Of a stretch of 64,000 nucleotides of DNA, positions 1 through 12,327 are shown in pieces. Positions within the stretch are counted from its first letter, which is position 1, and every line of letters begins with the position of its first letter. The stretch is taken from assembly GCA_001466705.2 (NCBI GenBank), contig LATX02000207.1:310001-374000 (forward strand), in the 5' to 3' direction. Both the position numbers and the translations under genes were made by a program. The notes below the pieces were generated by a model. That model saw nothing but the letters and a program-made list of their open reading frames with translations, did no database searches and was not told the origin of the DNA. The DNA comes from Moniliophthora roreri. Its lineage: Eukaryota; Basidiomycota; Agaricomycetes; Agaricales; Marasmiaceae.

Positions 1-277
1 CAAGATACTCAAAAAGGCAATATATTAGTCATACTGACACAGACGTCATCATCTCGATCTGACTTTGCGATGAATATCTTTTGGCAGAACGACCTCGGAG
101 GACTTCGAACAGTTAGTCCAGTTTTTTCATCCAGAAAATATGACCTTGAATATAAACCGCTTCTGTCTACAGATATACGTCGCAGTTCCTAGGACGACAC
201 TGGACGTCTACAACACTTGGACCTTCTCCGTTTGGCGGAATACTCCAGACTTCCGGACCCTTCAAGACTAGCCAGCA

Positions 278-3200
278 ATGGTCAAAGGCAGCGGGAAATC
301 ATCTGCTTCATCTGGGACACGCAAGAAGCATGCAAAAAAGGCCGCATCCCGACTCGGTGAGGAACCAGAACCCGTCCAGCAGAAGCAGAAGAAAGAAAAG
401 GGGAAGAAGGGACCGAAGAAGGAACCTAAGCAGAAGGTGTACATTGCTCCAGTAAAACCAGCACCTGTTCGACCAGATCCACTGGAAACTGCGGGACTTT
501 TACATCAACTTCCGCCTGAACTTGTTGTTTCGCTCAGGAGTTTGTCGAAGAAGGCTGGAGTGACGAAAGGGAAGGCTTTGGAAGAACTGCAGTTTGTTTG
601 GGCAGACCCCGTGGTGAAAGGACAGTCGGAAAATGACTACGTCTTGGTAGATATGTTGCCAGTTTGGGTGCGCACTTCTATTGCCTTCGTTTCGTGATGG
701 AAAGTTTTAACCCAATCTTCTTTAGCTCCATCACCTTCCCTCACTCTTCATACATCCTGCTAGACGTATTCGATTACTCACAGCGACCCTACACGATACA
801 TTCCTCAAGATACCCCCTATCCGGGATCAAATCATCTTCTCCTTAACCGAGTCATTAGACGAAGATCAGATCTCGAGCATCGTCGGAACTTGGTGTATTG
901 CTGTTCATGATATCGACAGAGCAGTATCCCACGCTTCTCTCGAACCATGGAACAGATTCATCAGCCTCCTAGCCGATGACAGGAGCAGAGGCAATATCAT
1001 CAAATCTCTGCAATCCTTCGTACAACGCGCTGCGCTAGATCCAATTGGGGTTTATGTATACCTGAATCCTGCGCCTCATTCCAAGAAGGCTCGTACTCCA
1101 ATTAATGTTTCGAGGAGCGAAACACCGGATGGGGAATCAAGGGCTAGGCCAGAAGATGAAGAAAGTGAACAGGATCGGAAGGCACGCATCCGTGTAGGTG
1201 CCTTTGGGTCCCTTGCATGGATCCTAGGTTCGTCTCTTTGTCGATCCTCCTACTTCTTGAACTCAATACTCTGGTAGACCATCGTAAACCACCAATGTCG
1301 GACTTGGGATCCTTCTTCTCCGATCACGCGCTGTGGTCGAGTCTTCATCATGCTCCCATATGTCCGTTCTGGGCGCATGGGGCACAGGAGAGTTTCGGTG
1401 CTGGCCAGCCCAATGTTAGGAAGACCGCTTGGACGCTAATGCATGCACTACTGAAGGGGGTGAAGGCTAGTAACGAGCCGATACCAGAAAGGCTCTTGTC
1501 TACTCTGAGCACTGCCGTACTTCGATCTGCCTGGGTTGAGCCCGACACAGCAGTTCATCAAACGATGTGGCATCCATTACTTTTGTTCTTGAAGGGTGCG
1601 TCATACTTATCCTAGTCCTGAGCGTAGCTCACGTCTGTCCATGAGTAGAATATCCTAATTCGTGGAAAATCGATTCCAACCATGCCGCCCAAGACGACTC
1701 AGATTCCGATGCAGAAGATTCCGAAGACGAAGAGGCGGAGGAGAGCACAAAACCTAAGCAGCCACCTGAATTGAAACCTGCTGCTTATGAAGAGTTCTTG
1801 CAGTTTCTGCAACTCGGATGTGGCGGCTCCCCGTTACAAGGCTACCCTACTGTCGTCATCATCCTGTCTACGATTCCTTCCTCAGTAAGTTGATGCCTCG
1901 ATATTCCTCATAGTGGCTGACTGTACCTCATAGATCATCGCATCAGCGCGATCGCAAAATCCGCTTGACGACCTGTTTACTTCATTCTGGGCTGCCATTG
2001 ACGGTCGCGCCTTGAGCTCTTTGCAGCGCTCAGCGACATCTGCAGCATTCCTAGAGGCTCTACTGGAATGCCTAGTCTTCCTGGTTAGACGCATTTGGAG
2101 AGATCGCGAGACTGCGTCGAGCGGTCAGTCCGACTCGTCTGCAGAACGCATCTCTGCCATTCTTGGAGCATCCGATGCTGAACAAGGTGCACAAACCTTG
2201 ATCAAGAGCCAGATTGAACGAGTCTGGACAGAGTTGGCCGGGTCTACGTTAAAGGTCGAACCGAAGCGTGCAGGTGTGGCGTTGAACAAGGTGTTGTTGG
2301 AAGGGTTGGACAAGATCGATAATGGTCTCTGGCTGCATGCATGGGAGACGCTTTCTGGCGCTATCAAACGATTGGTTTTGACTAGCTCACCGACCTTGAC
2401 GTGTACTATACTTGGAGTGCTTCTGACGCAATCGGTGGAGCAGCGGCAACTAGATGCGGCTCGGGATCTGCTGCTTAATACTCTGAATGCCGTACTAGAG
2501 GACGGAGCATACGACTTGAAGGCGAAGAAACCTAATATAGACTTCCTGGTAGCTGCCATGCAAACACTAGGAAACGAGATCTATGGTGATGAAGGCTTTG
2601 CCGCAGTAAGCCACTCGGTTCACCTGTTCACTCAACATGTACTGAAAACATTCCAGCGGATCGACGACCTCATCATTTCGAATGCATACCGCCTGGTCTC
2701 AGATTCAAGTAGCCCGCTGCTCACGACGTACCTCTCGACCAGAAGTGACGAAACGCAACGTCAACGGTGCTGGCATCGATTGGTATCCGATGTAGCTCAA
2801 CATCCTGAGGCGTTCAGTCCAAACCTTGCAAGGTTACTAGATGTCGTCGAAGGGAGTAACGGGCAACTCAACAGTCTGCGGCCGGAGAGCGACGAGCTTG
2901 ATTCCTTGACGAGCCGGCTCTTGGTCGATGCTCTCGGAGGAAGCGGAACTAACCATGTAGCCTTGCTGAGGCGGGTTATTGCAAATCCAGGTACTTCTAT
3001 TTACATTCAATATTTCAGCATTAAGCTTATACCTTGTTTCAGCACCCATACTTTCGACAAATGGACAGCACGGCCTATTCCAAAGTCTGGTCTCGGCATT
3101 CTCACTGCAGCTAGATACTGCTTTGCACGATGAGAACGTACCGCTTGCAAGCTTCAACGTCGTGTTGGATTTACTTGCGGTGACGATGCAACAGAGACAA

Positions 3201-6200
3201 AATGCGCTTGCATTGACGGTGCAGCCCGATATTTTTCTATTCGCCTATCTATTACCCAAATGCTACGACGATCACGATTCGTCGTCTAGCTTCTCTGTCG
3301 CTCAGAGAATATGGGACGAGTGGGAGAAACGGGCCAACCGCGAAGAGAGAGCTAGCGTTCATGAGCAAGTCAAGGGAAGGTTGATGTCTATTCTTACTGA
3401 TGTTTCGGTTCGGCCGCTGTAAGTACCACTTTGATACCCTTCGTACTTCCCGAACTCACCGATTCTCAGACCGCTACATGTCATACAGGTTTTCAAGGTG
3501 TCTTTAGCTTTCAGCACTTTGGCGTTGAATCCACTTCATCTCTTACCATCTGAAGAGGATATGAACGCCATACTCGACGGCATTCCCTCTGATCCTATCA
3601 ACGCAAGTCTGGCCGTATTGGATTCTCTTATACCTCCTGCTTCCATGTTCTCAGACGAAGAACAGTCAGTTTCGACACCGGAGGTTGACTCTCGAGGCTA
3701 TACATTATATGGCCGCTTAGCAACTGCTTTACTTCACATCGCCCTCGATAATCGCCTTCTCGCGAAGAGTAATGTGTGGATCTTGCGACATCTACTGGCG
3801 TTATCCTTGTACGCGGAAGATTTGATCAACGTACCTACCGCAAATAGCCCAATATTCGACAAGAAGGCTCTCAACTTTGATCTGAGCGATTTGATTGTGA
3901 AGGTACATCAGATTGCTACGTATGTCCTCACTTCTGGAGACAACGAAGATTGCACAAGGAACGCTCTCGATGTTTTAACTGGAAAGACGAAATCCGAGGC
4001 CGGTCTTTCGGCTAAAGCGAGGTTTTTAGTCGACCTCATCAGGTCATCGCAGGCGACGGAGACGATTCGCGAGTTCAGGGTCCTTTCTTATGTGTTGCAG
4101 CACCTTTTTGACGATGTTGAGCGTGAAGAAGCTGAACTTTGGACAGGTTTCGCAAGAACGATCGAGAAGAGTGGTGAGTTGCTTTCTCAACCGTTGCATT
4201 GAGCAGGATTGATGATTGTTCACTGCTACCAGCTCCCAATACTTCCATTGCAGTCTTGTCTGCGATCAGTGTCTTCGGATCTGAACCATCACGTCTCGAA
4301 CGGTACCGAAACGAGTTGGCTGCATCACTTCTTGGCGTACATGCTTCGAAGGCAGACACAGAAGGCCTGATGATCCTGCGAAAGCTGGCTGCGGTTGCGC
4401 CTCCTGCGGAGTCTGATGTGGAATTCCTGCCTCAACAAAGGGCAGTTAATGTCATGAAGGCCTGTCAGCAGTGGATCTCGTCGGATGAAGATGATGTCGG
4501 AGAGGAGGTTGAATGTGCAATGACCCTGACCTTCTTCCATCTCGCACCAATATTGCAACATGTACCCGGAGGTCATTGGGCATTCATATTTGACGTGATT
4601 GAGAACAATCTCGAGGTGAGGGTCTGGTCTTCAGAGATTCCTTATTGCTTACTTCTTACATAGAACTCGGTAATGTTAGATGAGTCGACTCTGGTTACGT
4701 TAGCGAGAACATTACGACTGGTGATTCTAATCCGGGACCTGGCTTCCACCAACAAGGTTCTTCGAGCAGATTGGCAGGAACGAGAGACGACGATCCTCAA
4801 GGCAGTAAGGGATTTGGCAACATCTCAGCTGGGTAAAGGGCCCACTCCTTCATACGCACTAATTTAAACTGACCTATCGTACAATTCTAGACCCCGAGAC
4901 ACCATCTGCTCCTGTATCGACCTGCCGAGAGCTCATCCTTTCAATAGCCCAAAATCTTCCACCAAGCCTGGTTGATCACGAGAGTTTGTCCAAGGTCTGT
5001 AGTTTCAGCATCAATTTATTCATGACCGCTAATGATCATCTCCAGATGTGCCACCTACTCTCGGATCCATCTGTAGACGTGCAGAAGATGGCATACCAGC
5101 TTCTCCAGCAAGCGGCGAAGAAACACACAGAACATCTGGTCATCGAGGCCGGTGTAGATACCGAAGACAAGTTTAAGGCCGAACTGCCACCTGAGTTAGT
5201 TGTGATTCTCCAGCAGAACCTCAACATTGGTTACTCGGAAGAGGCGGAGCAGGAACAGCCTGTGTTCGGGTATCTTCTTGGATGGATGCTATTATTTGAC
5301 CTGTTCATTGATACTGTGAGTTTTTCATTAGTTTTCCCATCGCTCCGTTCACAAAATCCGTGTTCTAGTCCCTCAAGGTCCGGTCAGCCTACGTAGACCA
5401 ACTTCGCAACCTAGAAATCATCAGCACGCACTTTATACCTACTATACTAGGTCTTCTCGGTGTGGATAGAGGGATTCCCAAAGCGTTCAAGTTGGACGTT
5501 TGGGCGGTCGAAGAATATTACGTGCCATGTAAGTGCTACGAACATCAGTCTTTCCAATAACTGAACGACATTTCCTAGTTTATGAACCCGGCACATCCTT
5601 TAGCCTCCGAGTGCTCGCTGGTCACCTCTACTACCGCGCCCTGCTTACCATTCCCTCGATTATATATAGCTGGGTGCTGGACTGCAAGGACCGCCAGCTA
5701 TCATCCGCGATTGGAACATACACCTCTTCATACTTCTCGCCTGTTATCATCAAAGCGGAGCTCGCGCACGTCAAGAGCCCAGAGGCAATATCGGAACTCG
5801 CTGATGACAATCTGACAATCAAGGTCGCTAGTTCTGTGAACGAAGTGGCTGCTGCCTACTTGGTCGACGAGCACCAACTGGAGATCAAGATCAAGATACC
5901 CAACGATTGGCCTCTTCACCGTATCGAGATACGGGATGTGAAGCGGGTAGGAGTAGATGAGAATCGGTGGAGAGCATGGATTCTAGCGGTTCAGCAGACG
6001 ATGTGGGCGCAGAATGGAAGAATTGTAGATGGTTTGGCATTGTTTAAGAAGAATGTAACACTTCACTTTGAGGGCCAAGTGGAGTGCGCTATTTGTTACT
6101 CGTACGTCCGCGCTTGAGATGTATCTTCCTCGACTCACTAATCGTTGGATGACAGAATTATCAGTGTTATGGATGGAAGCCTTCCCAAAAAACGGTGTCG

Positions 6201-6353
6201 AACGTGCAAGAATCGTTTCCACGCAGCATGTTTATACAGGGTAATAATTTTGATTGGTGAAATCCGGTAATTCGCTGACCTGCTTTCGTGTAGTGGATCA
6301 ATACGAGTCATTCTTCCAGCTGTCCTCTTTGTCGGTCGGATATCTTGCATTAA
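278..6353 (+). CDS. LTN1: Listerin, E3 ubiquitin ligase of ribosome quality control
   Basis: Multi-exon gene of roughly 1,700 residues. The listerin family binds 60S subunits with stalled nascent chains in the RQC complex and ubiquitinates the chain. The N-terminus (ATG at 278) is Lys/Ser-rich and followed by the family signature [17 protein letters not shown] near residues 89-105. A long alpha-helical HEAT-like body follows. The C-terminus is a RING variant: CAIC at 6085, a CRTC pair, HAAC and CPLC, with stop at 6353. Introns are short GT-AG, for example one ending ttctttag near 730, 6102-6155 and 6241-6293; both of the last two split the RING. I read no frameshift in the exons checked. An inverted broken copy lies at 12.3-14.7 kb, so this is the functional copy. 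Family assignment is firm; full exon borders were not all worked out. Confidence 0.95.
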
Positions 6354-6856
6354 GTACGATCAAGAGACGTTTTTGACTGTGAAGATGTAGCAAATAACGC
6401 AGCCGTGATTGGTAGAACAAAATCAACGCTATTCTTATACCCATGCCTGCGCCTTCCAACGGATCAATACTTAGTCCTTATGATCCTTATGACACGAAGA
6501 CGTGCCAATTATCTCCATGATCGTCGTCCAAGCTAGCTTCAAATGTCGCTAATTTATGTACTTCCATTGAACATCAGTTCAGCCTAGTATTGGACAATAT
6601 TCAACATTGACAGAAGAGTCTACTTACCTCTGCCACTTTTCAAACACAACCCTTGGAGAGGCATACAAGGACTGAATTTTGACAATCTTGACAGTCCTGA
6701 CACTCCTCTCAGTCAGGATTCGAACAGCTCAAGGAACTTTCCACTGCAGTCGTACACACTCAAAAGATGAGAGGTGGCTTCCGGCAATTCCTTTTTTTAA
6801 CGGCACAATTTGGCGTCACTCACTCAAGAATAGAATCGAGCTTCGTTTCTTGAAAG
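6354..6856. other. LTN1 downstream region, no gene seen
   Basis: About 500 bases after the LTN1 stop. No coding frame with splice support and no repeat was recognised; it presumably contains the LTN1 3' UTR and terminator. Confidence 0.5.
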
Positions 6857-8601
6857 ATGAGTTCATCATCCGCTCAGGTTCAGAGTACGTTTTACAACGT
6901 CTCTAGACTCTGGATTAGGGCTACTAACCGTATCCGTCCATGGTACGAGTTACGGGTACTGTAATACGGGACCCGTACCGCAACCGTCTCTCGGAGGTGT
7001 TGACCTTCGAATACGGTACAGTTACTAGACGGCTGACCCTGGAAGTAGGTTGACGGCCGTATACTGGCGGTTTCATAAACCAAAAACACAATATGCAGAA
7101 ATGGTGTTTACAGTCTAGACCTTGGTTGCCCGCCAAATCTCGAGTCCAAGGCAATGCACAACTGAGCCAAATACTTCAAGTTACTGTCATTCCGGAAAAT
7201 AATCTAAACTTTTAGTCTTTCCGTTATTCTCCGGCATGACAGTAAAAGCAACTTGAATGACGCGTCAATGTCGCCCTGTGCAGGATACTTATGCCTACAC
7301 GCGATGCAAAAAAGGTTGGCTTATTCACGTGACGCTTTTTTGTGCCGGCGCTTCTCTTAGTTGTAAGGCGCCGATTGATTAGATTATATTGCCACGTAGA
7401 ATCGGTAGATAGCATACCTTCGTCTTTAACCACCACAATCCACGTAATTGACGTGCTCCCTCGGCCTTCGGCCTCGTCTGAACCCTGCAAATTACTTGTA
7501 TTAGGCCTGCTACCCTCCCTGGGAGTACTATCCTTGTCTAGGTATGTCGGACGCCTTACACCTTTCTAGGTACAATTTGCGCTAACTGGCTCAATTTAAC
7601 CTTTATCACCAGATTACTGGATAACAAAGGGACAATTGAGGGGCACCCACAACAAGCCCAATGAATTTGCGCTGTAGTCAGGGTCCACGGCATCAATGAA
7701 CGAGCAGGATGGTCTCACGCAAGGCTGATTAGTGATTTAAGGCGCGTTAAATGAATGTACGCATTCATTTTCTCCCACAATAATTACTACTAATGCCGTC
7801 AAGCTCTTAGACGACACGACTCAGACAAAAATAACTATTGTCACCCATGGTTGCTCTACCCTATCCAAAGTCCTGTATCTCATCCAAGCCTGCGAACATG
7901 CTTAAAATACATTTTGCTCGCCTGTATCCGTATAACAGCCGTATTACGGCCCGTCCCGTGACCATAAGCCTCATCGATGAGCGAGGTATAGGTGCGCCCG
8001 TACTCCGTCAACTACTGTACAATTGTACGGCCGTAGCCGCATTACGGTACGCTTAGCAGCCCTACTCTGGATCTCTTATACTTGCTCATGAAGTTTTTCA
8101 GAGTAATTTACAAGTACATGAAATCTTCAGTTCGTACAAAGACCGTCATCCTCGAATTTGCAAGAAGGTTCGATAGTTGAACGCACGTATGAACCAGGTC
8201 GAAAACCCGTTCGTACAAGTAAGCGATGACGAGGGTGTTGCGACTAGGTTTTCCACATGCTTCGATAACGAAGAGCTCAGAACTAGGGTGCGTCTCACAT
8301 CCAAGTTTAGTCAAGAAATCTACTCTCAAACTCCTCATTGTCAAGACATGATGAATACATTCCATCTTATCCTCCGAAGAGCAGCAACAGCAATTTGAAC
8401 GAAAAGCAACAGCACTTCGAAAACTTCGAACTAGAATATCTGATGATACATCTCGCTTCCGTCTTGCCACCTTGAAGTATGGTATATGCCGTCGATATAT
8501 TATCTTCATTCAAGCTGTTCAAGATCATTCATGTCATACGCGAAGACATCGGATTCAGACTTCCGGAGGTTGAACGCTTACAACGCTGTACAAACGACTG
8601 A
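6857..8601 (+). pseudogene. Possible small gene split by a hAT element (unresolved)
   Basis: An ATG at 6857 opens MSSSSAQVQ. It is followed by possible donors (GTACGT at 6885) whose intron would end TTTTTCAG near 8101 once the hAT element (6916-8064) and one target duplication are removed, so the transposon would sit inside an intron. Downstream frames look protein-like in pieces: a stretch around 8107-8170, one around 8180-8395, and a Gln-rich then basic stretch at 8365-8474 that splices plausibly (GTATGG to TTCAAG) to a last exon ending TGA at 8601. I could not join these into one open model; intervening stops remain, so it is either decayed or mis-modelled. No family recognised. Confidence 0.25.
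6916..8064. mobile_element. Non-autonomous hAT-like element with 8-bp target duplication
   Basis: 1,149-bp element with terminal inverted repeats TAGGGCTACTAACCGTA on the left and, reverse-complemented, TAGGGCTGCTAAGCGTACC on the right. It is flanked directly by the 8-bp duplication CTCTGGAT at 6908-6915 and 8065-8072. TIRs of the TAGGG type plus 8-bp duplications are the hAT superfamily hallmark. Subterminal sequence is rich in short CGTA/ACGG motifs. No transposase ORF is present, so it depends on a partner in trans. Confidence 0.85.
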
Positions 8602-8638
8602 TGTTGGCTATCTTCCTCTACCGTGTACTGACATCACG

Positions 8639-9002
8639 ATGCCTCGACGCAATATCAGGCCCTCCTCCAGTCGCGTGGCCTGGAAGCACAAGGCACTTCC
8701 TCCGGGTACCTCAAGTCTTGTGCCGTCTCGAATCTCAGCCGCTGGCATGATAAATGGAATCGGAAAACAGGCTGCCATATGGTATCACGAAGCGTGGGTA
8801 AGTTTTCGGCGTTCAATTGCCCTGAAGGCTTTGATTCTAACATCTAATCTCGGATATCCAGCCTCCAGCGTTTCTCTGGATGCCTATTCGCTTCCGCTTT
8901 CTTTACATAAAAGACGAGAAACCGGGTTGTTTGCGGGGATTTGATCGGAAAAACAGAAAATCGTCAGCAACGTCAGCAACAGAAGCGAAGAAGCGATTCT
9001 AG
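8639..9002 (+). CDS. Hypothetical 99-residue protein, two exons
   Basis: ATG at 8639; exon 1 8639-8797, a 64-nt intron 8798-8861 with GTAAGT donor and ATCCAG acceptor, and exon 2 8862-9002 ending TAG. The exons sum to 300 nt, exactly 99 codons plus stop, and the frame is open across the junction. The product has a basic N-terminus (MPRRNIRPSSSR), an aromatic patch AIWYHEAW just before the intron and PPAFLWMPIRFRF just after it, then a Lys/Ser/Thr-rich basic tail. I do not recognise a family; the basic N-terminus could be a mitochondrial presequence, which is only a guess. It lies 200 bp upstream of the fungalysin ATG, in the same direction. Confidence 0.5.
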
Positions 9003-9123
9003 GGCTTTCTTGTTCACCGCTGTAATGCGCTCTCCAGACAGGGTTACCGGCTCTCGAAAAGCCCCGGCCTAACGTTGCATGCATATGGATCATGAATGCT
9101 TAGTTTGCGAGATTCAGGATCAG

Positions 9124-9130
9124 TATAAAG
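9124..9130 (+). promoter_or_regulatory. TATA-like box of the fungalysin gene
   Basis: TATAAAG, 74 nt before the ATG at 9204. A CT-rich tract does not follow, but spacing is compatible with a TATA-driven fungal promoter. Confidence 0.4.
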
Positions 9131-9203
9131 GTCCTGCCATGATAGAGTTCTCGCTCAACGGTTCCCCCAAGCTTCCGTTTAATCCACATTCACTATCATC
9201 GCC

Positions 9204-11611
9204 ATGGCCTCGTTCAAGAAAATCCTTTCCTCTGTTCTCTTGGCTATCGTATATGCTTCATCTACTGATGCGAAGCCATCAACCCATCGGGTTAGGACTG
9301 TGGGAAGTCGCGCATTGAAAATCGAGTCGTATCATCCACCGACGACGTTCAAGGTCAGTAGCTGTATCTCCTTTCTCCTCTTGCTTGGACTGAATTATGA
9401 TGATTCACAGACGTTCGGAAAAGTGAAAACGGAGAAACGGGCGGTTGACGCCGACATCGACGTTGAAGCCTCTTCAGTCAACTTTGTCAAATCTGAGCTG
9501 AATCTGGACGATTCAAAATTCAGCTACAAAACGGGGTACACTTCTGACGGTCAGGCGTACGGTTATTTGAAGCAGCAGCATGTGAGTATTATGGCAAGCC
9601 GTGATGTGTCGTGTGCAAGGTGGCCTGATGAACTCGTACTTAGAATGGCATTCCATTTGCCAATGCTGTAGCCAACGTGGCTTTCAAGGACACCCAGCCG
9701 GTCTCGTTCGGTAATTCATTTGTGGATGCCTGTGAGTGTCCTTTTTTCGCCTCCCATTCATCAAAGTCTTACACAAACCCGAATTGAAAGCGAACATTGC
9801 CGACTCCACGCCTACTTTCGATGTCCAGCAGGCTATTGAAACTGCCGAAGGCGCTCTTGAAGGCAAACACAACGATATCGAACCGACCCTTGAATACCTT
9901 GCTAGACCGGACGGCTCTGTTGCTCTAACACACGTTATTCAAATCAAGAATGATGACGCGAGGACTTGGTACGAAGCCTTCGTTGACGCACATTCTGGGG
10001 AGCTTCTTTCCATCACGGACTTTGTTTCCCACGCAACGGTAACTACATTCGATGGAATCTTCTACCTTGCGGTTCTCAAATTTCGCTTGTTTTTAGTACA
10101 GGGTGATTCCAATTGAGAGGCCCAATCTTCCTGCCGGGTATGAAACTCTGGTTGACCCACAAGATCTTTCCGCTTCTCCTTTAGGATGGCATAATGATGG
10201 GACTGGTCCAACCAACACAACTTCGTACGTTTCATCACTCATTCATCATGTGCGTGCGCTCTAAGTAGCTTATAGAGGAAACAACGTCATCTCCTTCAAA
10301 GGGCCCCAAAGCGCCGTAACCACTCAGTCTGCGGACGGACTTGTATTCAATTACGAATACAATGATTCACTCACACCCGTTCAGGGCGATAACGTTGATG
10401 CATCCCGAACGCAGGCATTCTATCTGGGAAACAAGGTTCATGATATCCTGTACAAGTATGGCTTCACGGAAGCGGCGTACAACTTCCAGAATACGAATTT
10501 CGGAAAAGGTGGAAGGGAAAATGATCGTTTGCTCATGTACGTGCAGTATCCTGGTGGTGTTAACAATGCAAACATTGCGGTCCCGCCCGAGTGAGTTTGT
10601 GTCTACTTTGTTGCTGAGTTTTTATCCTGACGGACTTCACAGCGGTCAATCACCGGAATGCCATATGTTCATCTTCACCTTCACAACGGTATAGACGCTC
10701 GTCAGTTCTCTTAAAAGTGTGATTCTGACGAATGTGACAGCCCAACCGAGACGGCGTTTTTGAGCTTAGCATCCCAGTCCACGAAATTACCCACGGTTTG
10801 ACCGGACGTATGACTGGTGGAGGAACAGCTCGTTGCCTCGGAACGGCGGAGGCTGGTGGATTGGGTGAAGGATGGTCCGACGCTTTTGCTGAGTGGGTGA
10901 TGTTTTTACCTCATGAACCGGAGAAAAACTGAAACTAGTACTCTCCAGTTGGACGGAACATCAGAGTGGTCCTGGTGTCAGGGACTTCGTTACTGGTCCA
11001 TACGTGCTTAATGATCCACGAGGTGCGAGATGGTACCCTTACTCTACCAATCCGGCGGTCAATCCGTTGAGGTACTCTTCGGTTCAGCCTGAAGGCGAGG
11101 TTCACGGTGAGTTTTCGTTCATATCATGTTTATGCGTCGGACACTGATGTTTTGTCAGATACGGGAGAGGTATGGTCTATCTCTTGTGCTAAATCATGAA
11201 TGCTAATGAATATCATGTTTTTTCTTCACCAGGTTTGGTGAGCATCTCCGTTTGCGGCTTTGAAAAGAAGACGCTAACAATCATTTCTCAAGGGCCAACT
11301 TATTGCATAATGTCTATGCGGCACTTGTCGCCGAGCACGGCTGGTCCCGTACCGCCTTCACAGATCCCACCGGGTTGGCAGGAAATGTGGTCTACCTCCA
11401 TCTCTTTGTAGATGGGCTCGCTATTCAACCCTGCAACCCAACCTTCCTCGATGCTCGAGATTCATGGATCCAAGCAGATGAAGCCAGATATTCCGGTGCA
11501 CACAAATGTTTGCTCTGGAGGACTTTCGCGAGTCGAGGATTGGGAGTCAATGCAGCCAACTTCCAAGATGATGACACGATCCCGGATGAATGTCAGGCAG
11601 TTGTTAACTGA
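9204..11611 (+). CDS. Secreted M36 fungalysin metalloprotease
   Basis: Extracellular zinc endoprotease of the MEP/fungalysin family, made as a preproprotein. A signal peptide (MASFKKILSSVLLAIVYASS) is followed by an FTP-type propeptide with frames through about 10130 and then the catalytic domain. The zinc motif HEITH is at 10780-10794, with the third ligand in GEGWSDAF near 10866. The C-terminal part GLGVNAANF and final VVN end at TGA 11609-11611. There are many small GT-AG introns, and the exon frames I joined (for example TTTTAG to TACAGGGTG near 10097) stay open, so the gene looks intact. Fungalysins break down external protein for nutrition and are common in saprotrophs. It is flanked by the two inverted LTN1 copies. 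Confidence 0.92.
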
Positions 11612-12168
11612 CAGCTATTTAAATAATCGTAGAGAGACTCAATTTTTTTTTTTCTGAGTTGACTAAGTGCTCCACCTACGCCATGGTGATATCATGTCGG
11701 TGGACCTACACAACTCAACAACGCAAGCTATGAGCCTGGTTGCTATAGTAAACACCAGTATATCTAATACATACAAAAATTGACAACTAGTGTACTACCC
11801 ACCATGAATCCTGCAGGCCACCTCCCACAGCAAGGAACAGCATCTTATTCTTCCTGTGTCAAAACTCGGTTTGCACCAGGTTGTAGTGCACGTCGGGCAA
11901 CTTCGCCCGACTTTCTGTAAAGTTTCTGGAGTCGATAGAAGGCTGGGCGACTGTAGCCAGAGTAAGTCGTGATGGCTTTTATAGTCATCCCTCGGAGACG
12001 TTGGGTGATGTACACCTTTTTCTTCTCGGGATGTACATAGCGGTAGTTGCCTATGGTTGTTGGGGAATGAGAGAAAGCTGTCGAGACGATGGCGGGAATT
12101 AGCCGGGTGTGGAGCGCTTAGTCAACTCAGAAAAAAAATTTGAGTCTCTACGATTATTTAAATAGCTG
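11612..12168. mobile_element. 557-bp element with ~60-bp terminal inverted repeats
   Basis: The left end CAGCTATTTAAATAATCG (from 11612) and the reverse complement of the right end (to 12168) match over about 60 bp, through AGAGACTCAA, a T-run, CTGAGTTGACTAAG and GCTCCAC. The interior is non-coding. It begins at the base after the fungalysin stop codon. I see no clear target duplication, so superfamily is not assigned; it could be a MITE or a fold-back element. Confidence 0.65.
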
Positions 12169-12327
12169 GAATGTGGCTGTTGATCTTTGAATAGTGTACG
12201 TGGTTTATGTAAGTGTCTCATGTGATTGTGTACAATAATATTTGTGTCTGTAAATATCGGTGAATTAGGGACGAGTCAAGACGAGTCAGTCTTGAAAGAA
12301 CAATAAGACAGTCTCATCTGACAGTAT

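Noticed and set aside
8108..8509. 133-codon minus-strand ORF
   Set aside because: It opposes the more protein-like plus-strand Gln-rich frame and has no domain or splice support; likely a shadow.
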